Under the pieces are notes generated by a model. That model ran no database searches. It was not told the origin of the DNA and worked only from the letters and a program-made list of their open reading frames with translations. Of a stretch of 64,000 nt of DNA, positions 25,176-37,700 are shown piece after piece; positions within the stretch are counted from its first letter, which is position 1; each line of letters starts with the position of its first letter. The position numbers and the translations under genes are program-made. This DNA comes from Lytechinus pictus (Eukaryota; Echinodermata; Echinoidea; Temnopleuroida; Toxopneustidae), in assembly GCF_037042905.1 (NCBI RefSeq), contig NC_087261.1, positions 14,458,217 to 14,522,216 of the forward strand, given 5' to 3'.

Positions 25176-25722
25176 AATAACTGAATATCCAAATTTGCAA
25201 TATCATGTCTATTATAATAGCTGTTCATATCATATCAGGAAGGACAGAGCCTTAATACAAATAACAGAAAAGCACAGGCCCCTTTTCAAGCTCCTACCAA
25301 TCGTACATTCATCATCAAACTGAATTTGTAAAGAAAATCTTGGTGAATCCACAATTAGTGATTGTACACGAACATTTAACAATGTGAATGAGAAAATATC
25401 AGATGACTTCATGATTAGTGATCGTACTTGATCAATTAACAAATGTGAACGAGAATAAAATGTACAACACATGAATGAGGTTGATTTGAGCGAGCTTCTC
25501 TCATCTCTTAAACACACAGTTCACGCGTCACGATGCCAGTCTTGAACAAAAGCTACCAGAACGTCTTCCTCCAGCAAGAGATGCCTCTGAATCAAACTAC
25601 GCTCCCAGCGAACTGTCATTCTGTCACACTACGTTCATTGAAGTTCATCTCTGAAAAGGCCACAGACATCGATACAAAGTTTGAGTTTTTAAGTCCTTTA
25701 AAGTTTGTCGCAGAGAGCATCC

Positions 25723-28700
25723 TCATCTTCTGCGCTTGGAGGAAGGCGTCTCTGTGGGTGTACCGGCTTGCCGCGTTCTCTTCCTCTTCGGCGAGTTGTC
25801 TTTCTCCGACGGTGTCCCGGCAGCGATGCCGCTCGGCGTTCCAAACTTCATGGAGGATTTGGCCGAGTCTGATTTGGTGCCTGAAAATAGATTTGAGTTT
25901 GAATTTATCAACAACAATTAATAATAACAATAAAAACTCTCGCAAAGCATATTACCACTTGCTGAAGGAATTTAAAATTTCCTGAACTTTCTTTCTTCTT
26001 GACCTTATCTTAACAAAAGTTCACATATATGTGCTTCACTTATTTTTTTTCTTATAAAATGACTTACCAAATGGGTAACTCCCAAAATGAAATCAGGTTG
26101 TCAAGTATGAATAATTAACCCTAAATAGACTGGGCTATTGGCTATTTCAACGCCTAAGTAAATTGGCATGCGCGTTACCCATGGCATAATCTTGTAACTA
26201 TGAGATCAAATTCTTTGAAAAATTTAATTGCTAATTAATTTTATGAGTAAAATCAAGTTTGCTCTAATGCCCCTAAAATGCTAATTTTGGTTCAGATTCT
26301 TATTAAAGGAAACTGATCAAATGTACTTTTAAAAAAAATTCAACATGACATTCATTTTCTTATGTATTTTATTGTTTTCTAAATTAATTTTTTGACTTTT
26401 TTTAAATGTTTTTTTTTCAATGGAAATTGTCGGGGACTTTATTTTGACCATAAACAAGTTGAAATAAATTGATTTTAATCAGTAAAAGGAAAAATAATGA
26501 TACATTTATGAATTTTGGCTAAAAACACAATTTGCATTGGATTTGTATACGAATTCATGTTTTTGAGCAATTTTGGGTCCGCATGCACAATACAAACTGT
26601 TGCATAATTTTGGAACCGCGTACCCGGGGTCACAATTTAGGTCTCAAAAGTTGTACGAGACTTGAAAGTAATAAGTCTGTGAGTAAAAAAATTTGCTCAA
26701 CAGATTTACCGGGTATTACGAAAAATGTTGAGGGGAGCTAAATCAGCCCCCCCCCCCCCCCCCCCCAGTCTGATTAGGGTGAGTAAACTTTGATATTTTA
26801 CTGAACAGATAATTTTCCTTCAAACTGGACATTACTTGGCACCATCTAGACTCAACCTTATATGGGTTTTTTACTAGTCTCAGAGATGCCAACTTTTGGA
26901 AATCAGAATTAGGGAGGATTTGCAACCGATACCAAATTATGTGCGCGTAGCGCACATCTCGAGCGCAGAGCGCTCGACCCTTGCGGCCGGGGTCGAGGGC
27001 CCGCCTTAGGGCCCTGGAAGCTCTGGGTTTCTAGATGCTCTCTGGTGCAATCTGACCCTTATTTTGGAGCATTTCACATGTTTTTAAAAAAACATTGTTC
27101 CCACTTTTTTGACATAAAAATAAAAATATAATATATGCATTTTTACATGTAAAAAAAATGAGGGGACAATAGAAGAAAAGTACCTGTTCAACTATAATAA
27201 TGAGGAATTATCCTCTTTATTATTATCAAAGCGCGGGTAACGTCTTCCTCCTCGCTGGTCCCTTGCTTGGTGAAATAAGTCAACAGGGTACTAGTGGAGC
27301 TCGAAGATCTCGTCTTCGCAATGTCCGTATGCCGTTTGCTCCCTACGTGCTTCCGAATATCATCACGACCTCCGTGCTCAACTTAGTTTAATGTCCACGC
27401 TGCAAATTGTGCAAAATGCATGGTAGATTCCTCTTTCCGAATACACGGGTACTGGAGACTGTATTCAGTCTTATACTTCTGAGACCATTTCTTGGTCTTT
27501 TTTTGTTGATTTTCCGCCATTTCGTGTCAATATCAACCCATCAATACGCCGAAATCACACACCGATATTCCATCGCACGACTCAACAAATCCAGCGGCCG
27601 CAAGCGCACACGCCTCGCGAAGCTAGCCGGGCCTACCGGCCTGGTGCACAGTGGATTCCCGTTGGGCATATCACATGCACCAGCTTTTCGCTGCTCCTTA
27701 TTTGTCTGCCTTTCACACAGAATTTAGTAGCAGCGAACGTAAAGGAGTTACTACATGCTAAAGTCAGGAGACGATACATGTACTTCCAATCCAATTTGAT
27801 CAATGCAAAAAAAATTGTAATTTTGGGAGGATAAGGATGGTAATCGTAAGGGCGGGAGTTGGGATGAATTTTCGGGAGCCTCCCGATGAAATCGGGAGGG
27901 TTGGCATCTCTGTAGTCTGCAGGCACAGACCCTGATTGAAACTTTGATCAGCAAGTGTGTCTCCACGCAAAGACTAGCACATACAAAACTTGCTGCTTCA
28001 ATTCAGTACACCAGGCATGAGTAGGCTGCACATTCAGACCCTTAACTAGAGTGAAGGGTTTGCACAGCAGACAAGTTTTTTACTTCTGACACCTTTAACA
28101 TGCCACATGTACAATAGGTAGTCTTGATCCAATTGGTCTAAATGGTCTACTGCTCAGATAGTCTTATACCACATGGGCTAAGCCCATTTGGTATACAATG
28201 TAAAATCCGTCTCATTAATGTTTGGTCTACACAACATTTGTTCTTTTGTCTCTTCTTTATAATTAATTCCTTAAAATTAATTATTTGTTGTACTTCCCTA
28301 TTCTTCCAATTTCATGTTTAAATCAATTTTTGACAACTTTTTTCAGCAGGATAACAATAATTTCATTTGTCAAATGAGTTGACAACTGGTACTCCATAAA
28401 AGCATAGTCTATAAAGTTAATCCAGGTTTAACTGAACCATGGCTATCGGAAAATGCGTTAATGGATTAAATGGCAATTATACCTAACGGTAAATATACAA
28501 AGTGGTTACAGACAAACTAGGATTAGACCATGTGGGATGAGACCAAATATAATTTGACAAGGCGGTGTAGACCAAACGGGAAGCAGACAAAGCGTGTGTA
28601 GACCAATTGGCAATGACCATACTGACTTACTATCGTGTGATGAAGATGAGAAACCCTTGAAAGGTTCTCCAGACTTGCTTCTCTGTTGCATCATCTCTTG

Positions 28701-31700
28701 AAAGTCATTTGTCGGTAAAGAGAAGTCCACCTCCTTGTTCGGGAATGGCAAGATCTCAGACTCGTGCTGGTGGGAAGCAAAACAGTGAAAAATATGACAA
28801 TGATGATAATAATGGTATATTTAGCCGGGGTAGCCACTTCAGTTCCGAAAACTGGGCCCTGCTATTATTATTACCCGGCTAAGCTAGGCTACCGATTCAG
28901 GTGCACACAGCTTTTTGAGGAATTATTTCCTGCCGGTACCCATTTACCTCACCTGGGTTGAGTGCAGCACAGTGTGGATAAATTTCTTGCTGAAGGAAAA
29001 CACGCCACGGCTAGGATTCAAACCCACGACCCTCTGTTTGAAAGGCGAGAGTCAGTACCACTAGACCACGGCGCGCCCACACAGTATAAAGAATATACAT
29101 TTTGCTTTTATTTAGGGCTTAATACATAAGAAACGGAGTCTATATCATTATCCTGGTCAATGGATCCTGGCATGTCTTCACTCTGCACACATACATGTAT
29201 GCACTTTCTCCACTCCCTGGGGAGCATACAAGCAAGAATTTCAAGCCCCATTGCTAGGCATACTACATAGGCTTTATTTGTATTACCGTATGTTTTGTAC
29301 CTGTTATGTCATAAAAATACAGAAAAATTGATGTTTAGGACACTGAAGAACACATAATTCATTCTAGAAAAGAGAAAAGTTGGGACTATACTGTTGCAAT
29401 ATGTTAAACTACATGTGTTCTTTGCCAAAACAAAATTTAGGGAAACAGAAATATGTTTTCGATAATCTGATGCAAAATTGCCATGACTTTAATAATCATT
29501 ATTATATGGAAGGTTGAATTACAACAAGTTCACATAGAGCCAGGTATGTATCATATTGGGTAAAAAAAATGATTGTTGCCAATTTGAGGACTCACCAATG
29601 CAAGAAGAGGGCATCCAGATTTTTACTGGTGTTATATTAGATTTCTTTTCAAACTATATGTCAAATTGCGAAAGAAATATTACTGCCAATTTGAGGACTT
29701 ACCAACTGAGGTATCCATTATTTGACTTCTTTTACATATATATCCAAATTGAATTTTTCTCTTCAAACTATGTATCAAATTGGAAAAGAAATATTATTGC
29801 CAATTTGACCAATAAAGTTATCAGCATTTTGACTCGTGTTATATCATATCAATTGGATTTTTTTTTCAAGCTATGTATCAAATTGGGAAAGAGATAAAAT
29901 TGCCGATTTGAGGACTCACCAATGCTTGCATATCATAGAGGGTATCCAGATGATCCCAGATCTGCTTAGAGGTCACCTGACGACCTGTGGCTTGGTTGAA
30001 CTTCTCATGGATACACATCATCTGAAAATTTTTGTTTACACCTGTGTATAGCACAAAGAAAGATATTTTGTACAACAGTGTGTTTCAAATAAAAGGTAAT
30101 CCATTATTAGAGGGGTGATGTTCCATGCTCATTTGTTTTTGCTGTTCATACGTAATTCATATGTAATTAAAGATGAACTCTCCATCTTTCCAATGTTTAT
30201 TCAAATTGCAAATTAAGATGGCAGGTACAGAGTACCTGACAACTTTGTAATTTATTCAGGTATATAAGCTTTACATTTGTGACTTAAAGGTCAAGTCCAC
30301 CTCAGAAAACTGTTGATTTGAATCAATAGAGAAAAATCAGAAAAGCACAATGCTGAAAATTTCATCAAAATCGGATGTAAAATAAGAAAGTTATGACATT
30401 TCAAAGTTTCGCTTATTTTTCACAAAATAGTTATATGAACGAGTCAGTTACATCCAAATGAGAGAGTCGATGATGTCACTCACTCACTATTTCTTTTGTT
30501 TTTTATTGTTTGAATTATACAATATTTCAATTTTTACGAATTTGACAATTAGGACCTCCTTGCTTGAACCACAAAATGTTAAAATAATGGAATTCCACGT
30601 GTTCAAGGAGGAATGAAACTTCATTTCACATGACAATGACGAGAAAATCAAAATATTTCATATTTCATATAATAAAATACAAAAGAAATAGTGAGTGAGT
30701 GATGTCATGAGTTCCCTCATTTGCATACCGACCGAGATGTGCATATAACTGTTTTGTGAAATGAAGCGAAACTTTAAAATGTCATAACTTTCTTAGTTTA
30801 CATCTGATTTTGATGAAATTTTCAGCGTTATGCTTGTTGGATTTTTCTCTTTTTATTCAAATCAAGTTTTTGTTGGGGTGGACTTGTCCTTTAAGAAAGG
30901 TATCACTGTAAAGGAGAGGATTTTGTCTTTACTTATAATGTATGAACAATAGAAACAAATGAGCATGAACATGGCCCTCTAAAAATGGATTACCTTTTAT
31001 TTGAAACACACTGCAACATGGATCCTAATGATATGATTATGGTTGGGCATGTAAGTTCCCTTTTATTTATTTGGCCTAACTTGGAGATTAACTAACGACT
31101 GGTGACGACTCTGACGAGTAATCAGGAGTAAAGTACAATGACCAGAAATATGGTTTTGAGTACTACACTGTAGTCTAGACTGGACATTGTTGTATGGAAG
31201 CTCTCTTTCCCCGAAGCTAACATAGAGGGCTTCCTGACTGAGTGACTCCTAATCCTTAACTCAGTGCAAATCTCTTCATCTCCTATCATACTGGCACTAC
31301 TTTAGGGATTGGGAGTCAGGAGGCCCTCTACATGTATGTTAGCTTTGGGAAAGAGAGCTTTCATCAAAGTCCAATCTAGATAGACTAGGTGTTGAGATGA
31401 GGATGGTTTTATCAAATACATTGTGGCAAAGATAACAATAATAACAATAATAATAATAGCTGGATTTATATAGCGCTTTTTGCCAGAGGATACAAAGCGC
31501 TGCTATTATTACCCTGACTTTAGCTTGAGCTACATGTACCATCACCGGCGCTTAGTGCATGCAAGGAATTAATCCTGCCGGGTGCCCATTCACCTCACCT
31601 GGGTAGAGTGCAGCAGCGTGGATAAATTTCTTGCTGAATGAAAACACGCCATGGCTAGGATTCGAACCCAGGACCCTATGTGTGTAAGGCGAGAGTCAGA

Positions 31701-34700
31701 ACCACTACATGTAGACCACAACGAGCCCACAAGATCTACATCAAGTCATCAGTATATCATTTTCAGGGATGCCAGTTGGAATTGATCAGAGGGCCTGAAA
31801 ATCACCTAGAATACAATATTTTGTACACAAAATACTAAAACTATGGCCTGAAAATAAATTGCCAGAGCCTGAATTCAGGCTTTTGCCTGAAAACTGGCAT
31901 CCCTGCATTTTGCTCAACAATGCAAACTGCTCAACTAGGCCTATGTTAAAACTGTTCCAAGCCAAAAGGTAATTACAGTACTAACATTCAAATTTGCAAC
32001 ATATTTATTCTATTTCTAACATTACCTATACATTTTGCTTTCTATACTTTATTGTTTACATTTAACTTGGTTTATTTACATCCCAAGTCATGAACCATCT
32101 TCATTACATCTCCACAATCCACATACTTTTGTCCTAATCTCACCCTACATTCCGTATCCACTATCCCCATACACAGGGACTCAGTTTTATCATTATGAGG
32201 GGAGCAATAAAAAGCTCTCCTCAAACTTTTAAAGGGAGCATTAGGGGAGCACTACAAAAAGGCTCTTCTTTGACATACAAGGGGAGCTCTCTTGTCCGAG
32301 TTCAAAATGGATAGAGGAACGTACACTAAATAAAGTTACAACCCACAACCAAAGGAGACAAACAATCAGATATAGATCTGATCTTTGCAATATTTATCTT
32401 ATTGAACTTGTTAATGTCATTCTTGCAAGTGTGTTTAATTGCTTACAATATAATTGTGCGTAATTTACAAAACCTTGACAGCGAATGAAGTTTTCAAAGA
32501 TGACTGGTACAGTTTGATCATTGACTGACACTCTTGTTAAGCAATTGCTGAGGCAAGTGATAAATCGCTCTACCAAAAATGGATTAAGGAGAGCGGTAGC
32601 GAGTGATCACTCTCACTCCCCTTAAAACTGAGTCCCTGCATACATTGCCCATCTGTCATAGCAGCAGTACTCTACCAGGTTCATTGCAGTCCATTCTCTC
32701 ATTCATTCCCCTCAATTGTGCTTATTTTTCCATCTCTTTCCATTCCACAGGGCCTCATTGTTTAGTTTTGACAGTAGTATTCGGTTCCACCTCATGATCA
32801 CCCTTCTATGCATGATTTAATGTGAGTGCATTGGCACAAGTAATTTTTTAAAAGTTAATTAGTCAGTGCTGACCTGGGCCCCGTCTTACAAAGAGTTGCT
32901 AGTGATCCGATCAATCGCAACTATGGACGGCCAGCAATGTCAACATGTGTTATGAATACTTGTTCAAAATATTTTCTAGCTATGATGTATATTCATGCAT
33001 TAATTGTTTTCTTAAAAATTCACTGTGCTTCTCTTTGTTTACAAAGGACACTGTGCAAATTTCCTGTAGAAAAATTTATGACACTGATGGATTTCCATAG
33101 AGCTACGATTGATTGAATCAATCGTAACTCTTTGTAAGACGGGCCCCTGGACTTCATCTTGTACAGATCATTTATTCTCAGCTTTTATTCTCAGTTTTCA
33201 CACTTCTTCAGGTACAATTAGTTCATTTTAATAGGGGAGCATTGAATATTGATTTTATATGAACCTCATGATGGTGTACCTGTAATTCTCACTAATGCCC
33301 ACAGCTCAATTACATATCAGTACATTCTTTACATATCATTATTTGCAAAATAATGTGAAGTTGAGCAAAGTACAAAAATAGAACATGTTTCTAATCTGAG
33401 ATTTTTGTAAAAATCATTCAATTAACCCTTTAAATCGAATATATTCTAGGACACGAATCAGATCAGGAAGGTTTTGGATGCGTGCCCTTTTGTCTAATTG
33501 TCCGTAAAATATCTGGTCCCTCTTCTTATTGGCTTTAGAAATTTTGATGCCGATTATTATTTTCCCCATTTGTCATGTTTTTGCTGTAAGTTATATGTAG
33601 AAATGTCTAAAAAGGAGCAACTTCTCTGATCGAAAACTTCAACCCCACAATTGTCATTAATTTTCCATGACTTTAAGGGGAAGTTCACCCTGAAGAAAAG
33701 ATTATTGTAAAAATAGCAGAAAAAATAATAAAGGGTTTGAGGAAAATCCATTAAAGATTAAGAAAGTTATTAGAATTTTAAATTTTGGATTTGTGACGTA
33801 GAAAATAAGCATACATGTATGTTTTGTGATAAAAAAATGCATAAATTTCACATTTTTAATGGTTTGTGATGACCTATTTTTGTTTTCTTTTTAGCAATGG
33901 GTGTGAAATGATTTGTGTATTTGTATACTGAAGGTACAGTAAAAACCATTTTCAATTTTCTGAGAAAATGACATTTCATTGATTGTTTTTACCATACGAT
34001 ATGCAAGAAAGCTGCTCGCCTACAGCATAGGATGTCACAAATCAAATAATTATAATTCTAACAACTTTCTTCTTCCTTGATAGATTTTCTCAAACCTTGG
34101 CCAATATTTTTTCTGCCTTATTTACAGTAAACTTTTTGTCAGGGTGAACTTCCCCTTTAATAAACTAGATCTCTAGGTCTTGAAATAATGATTTTCTACA
34201 TATATTTTAATATTGATACCATTTAATCTGCTATTTATTTATTTGACTGTGTCTCGGTTCGATTGGTGAACCAAAGCAGGGGCCGCGGAACGGATTTGAA
34301 AGTGGGGGGGGGGGGCTGACCATGCAAAAATCATAATCAGATGGTAATTTTTTATGTTTTTCGTACAAGGTTTTGGAAAAAAAGTGTGGGTTTCCGCGTT
34401 CCGCAGCCCCTGCAAAGAAACAAATGATCACTGGAATAGGGTTATGAATTGAAACAACATGCATTGTTATCAACACTGGTTGACACAGACAAAAAGTAAA
34501 TTCAACATCCCACAATATAATGTTAAATGCACGTTACTGTCAGTACTAGTCTCTATTGTTAGGCCAGGCTAGATGTTCATTGCATCGTCACCCAGCTCAG
34601 CTGGTCCTAGCCAGGCGGCTTCTTGTACTTCCCCAACGTTACGCGACGCTCGCGTCCGTAACGTTGGGGAAGTACAATAAGAAACATGATGGCGGCGTAA

Positions 34701-37700
34701 ACATCGGGCAAGTCTCTTCCGTCTTTTCACAATATTTTTTCATTTTTTTGATGAATTCTTGTTTAAAAATAACACCAAGAGCGTAGAAATGTCAGAAATG
34801 AAGTTTTATCCCATGTACATGATTTAGAGCTAGATCTTTTAGAAGGAAAGTAGAAATCTCGGGGGCGAAAGTTTCAGGGTTTTTTGCGGTACACGCAGAT
34901 GAATAGGAAGGACTTCCTGGCTTCGTTTAGAGTAAGCCTACGTTAGTAAATGATTTTTACTCTCAAGAAGCCGCCTGGCTAGCTGGTCCCAAGCCAAATC
35001 ATCATGATCATGTCAATCATACACTCAGCACTTGACAAGCACCACTCCTAGTACCAATGAGGTCCAAACATTACATGTATGGACCTCATAGGCGACATCA
35101 GTAGTATTTTTGGTTAGAAATCTCTGAGAACAGGATATTTCTATATTATATCACAAGTACAAGCTATATTCCTTTCTCTTATTTAAATTATAATTTTATA
35201 GTGTAAATGCATCGTTAGCAACAACAAAAAAATGAAAGAAATGAAGGGGAACTTACATTTTCACGGCTTTTTCCTGATTTTCTGGGCAGTTGCTCTTCAC
35301 TTCTGACTCGCGATCGAAGCTGATATGAAGATCACGTGATTCGCGTTCTCGTCAGCTGATCGGTTGATTATTCTTTTCGTCAGACGTTAATAATATATAT
35401 TTTATAATGCTAGCATTCATCGCTAATTTAGGTGAAAGAGATTGAAGTTAAACAGCGCCAGGTCGGAATCATAATTATTTTGGAAGAGTGTATTTATACA
35501 CACGATCTCATACCTGACGTAGACGGCGCTATTCAACAAATGCACAATCTTCAATATAAAAAATAAAACAGAAAGAACGCCTTGAACACAGGCCAAAATG
35601 CCTAACGATTTCTCCGCGGCATTAACAACTATCGTAAAGGGCGCTCCATTTATTAATAATAATAATAATAATAATTATAACATTTGTAGGGCGCTTAATA
35701 CAGGTGTTTCTAAGCGCTCAGTTTTCTGCCTATCAACTAAATTACCGGAAAAAAAAAAAAAAAAAAAAACCTTGATATATTCAAAGCAAAATTTTAAACA
35801 AACAAATGCAACTAAGATGTGCACCTCAATATAGACCAACCCACAACTGATACCTATACATTAAAAAGGTGGGTCTTTAGCAAGGTCTTAAATTGATCAA
35901 GGGAGTTGGCATTATGGATGTAAGATGGTAATTTATTCCACTGGATTGGAGCGAAAACGGAAAAGGCTCGATCCCCATAACTGGTATTTGTACGTGGTCC
36001 TAAAGTAAGCTGCAAGGTTGTTGAAGAACGAAGTGGTCTGAGTGAGCTAGAAGAGCGGAGAGAAATGAGAGTAGAGAGGTATTCAGGAGCTAGGCCATTG
36101 ATTATTTTATACGTCATGAGAAGAACTTTGAAAATGATGCGTTGGCGTATTGGAAGCCAATGAAGTGATTTCAGAATAGGTGTAACATGTTCAGATTTTC
36201 TTGAAAGAGTAACAAGCCTTGCAGCACTATTTTGAATTCTTTGAAGTGGGCGTAAATGTGACAGTGGGATACCAGAAAGAGCAGAATTGCAGTAATCAAT
36301 GTGGGAAGATACAAAAGCATGGGTAAGTTTAGCAGTTGTGGGTTGGTCGAGTAGCCTCCTAATTTTTCCAATCTTAAAAATACCAAAGGAGGCAGACTTA
36401 CAAATATTCTTAACATGCTGTTGAAATGTGAGATTCTTGTCAATTGTCACCCCAAGATCCCTTACCAACTCATTACACATCAAAATACCATCGCTAGTGC
36501 TACTTGTGGTTGAGAGCATTGGGAAGGACTCTGTGTTTCTAAATTTGGAGGAGATGTGGATCATTTCAGACTTGCTTTCGTTAAGACAGAGTTTGTTATC
36601 ATGTGACCAGGCTTTGATGTCCTCTAAGCAACTATTGAGCTTCTGTGCAGCTTCATGTTTACCAGTGGGTTTCAAAGTGATGTAAATTTGTGTATCATCA
36701 GCATACATGGCATGTCGAATGTCCCGGTGAGAGTCAATGAATCTTGACAGAGGACTTGTGTACAAGATGAAGAGGAGCGGGCCAACCACTGAACCCTGTG
36801 GAACGCCGCAGACCAAGGGGAATCTCGCCGATAGGGTGCCGTTGATGGTAACTTGTTGACTTCGATTGTGGAGGTAAGAACGGAGCCAATCAAGGACAGT
36901 CCCAGTTATACCAAACTCATTTTGCAGGCGATACAGTAACAGTTCGTGGTCGATGGTGTCGAATGCAGCGGTGTAATCAAGCAGAACGAGCACTGCCTCC
37001 TCGCCCCTATCAACAGCCAGGAGAAGATCATTGAAAACTTTCACCAGGGCAGTCTCTGTAGAATGGTGATTCCGATAAGCTGACTGATTGACTGGAAGCA
37101 TGCCAAATCCTTCAAGGTGATCCTTTAACTGCGAAGTCACAACCCTCTCCAAGACCTTACCAATGAAGGGCAGATTCGCGATGGGCCTGTAGTTGCCGAG
37201 ATTATTTGGATCAAGACTCGACTTTTTGAGGAGAGGAAGTAGAAGTGATGTTTTCAGAGCTTCAGGAACAATGCCGGATGACAAAGAGAGATTAATAAAC
37301 TTTGTGATGACAGGGATAAGTTCCTCGAGAGAGTTCGTCAGAAGCCATGTAGGAATCGGATCTAGATTGCAGTGTTTAGATGGCAATGACTTGATGAGTT
37401 TCTGGATATCTAGATCACTGATGAGACGGAATTGTGAGAAGTTGTGTTCTGTAGAAGGTGAAGTTGTTGGACCTGGGATAGCAGGATTGAAGGATGATAC
37501 TAGTTTCGAGACCTTCTCCCTGAAGAACTCAGCAAACCGGTTGGAGAGGTTCTCTGCAGATGAATGATCTGGGAGAACTGAAGAATGATCTGTTGATGAA
37601 AGTGATCTGACGATGTTGAATAACTGCTTCGTGTCCGACTCTGCAATAAGATTTCTGAAGTATGTAGACTGAGCATTGAAAATGCACTCGTAGTAAGACT

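Noticed and set aside
25533-25985. Plus-strand ORF of 150 aa
   Set aside because: Antisense to MRGBP exon 4, which has clear homology and splice sites on the minus strand; no recognisable domain in the plus frame.
35257-35340. Possible first exon of MRGBP (minus strand, donor GTAAGT at 35256-35251)
   Set aside because: The frame does not join exon 2, and the true exon 1 with the conserved [11 protein letters not shown] block is at 40907-40793, in phase.
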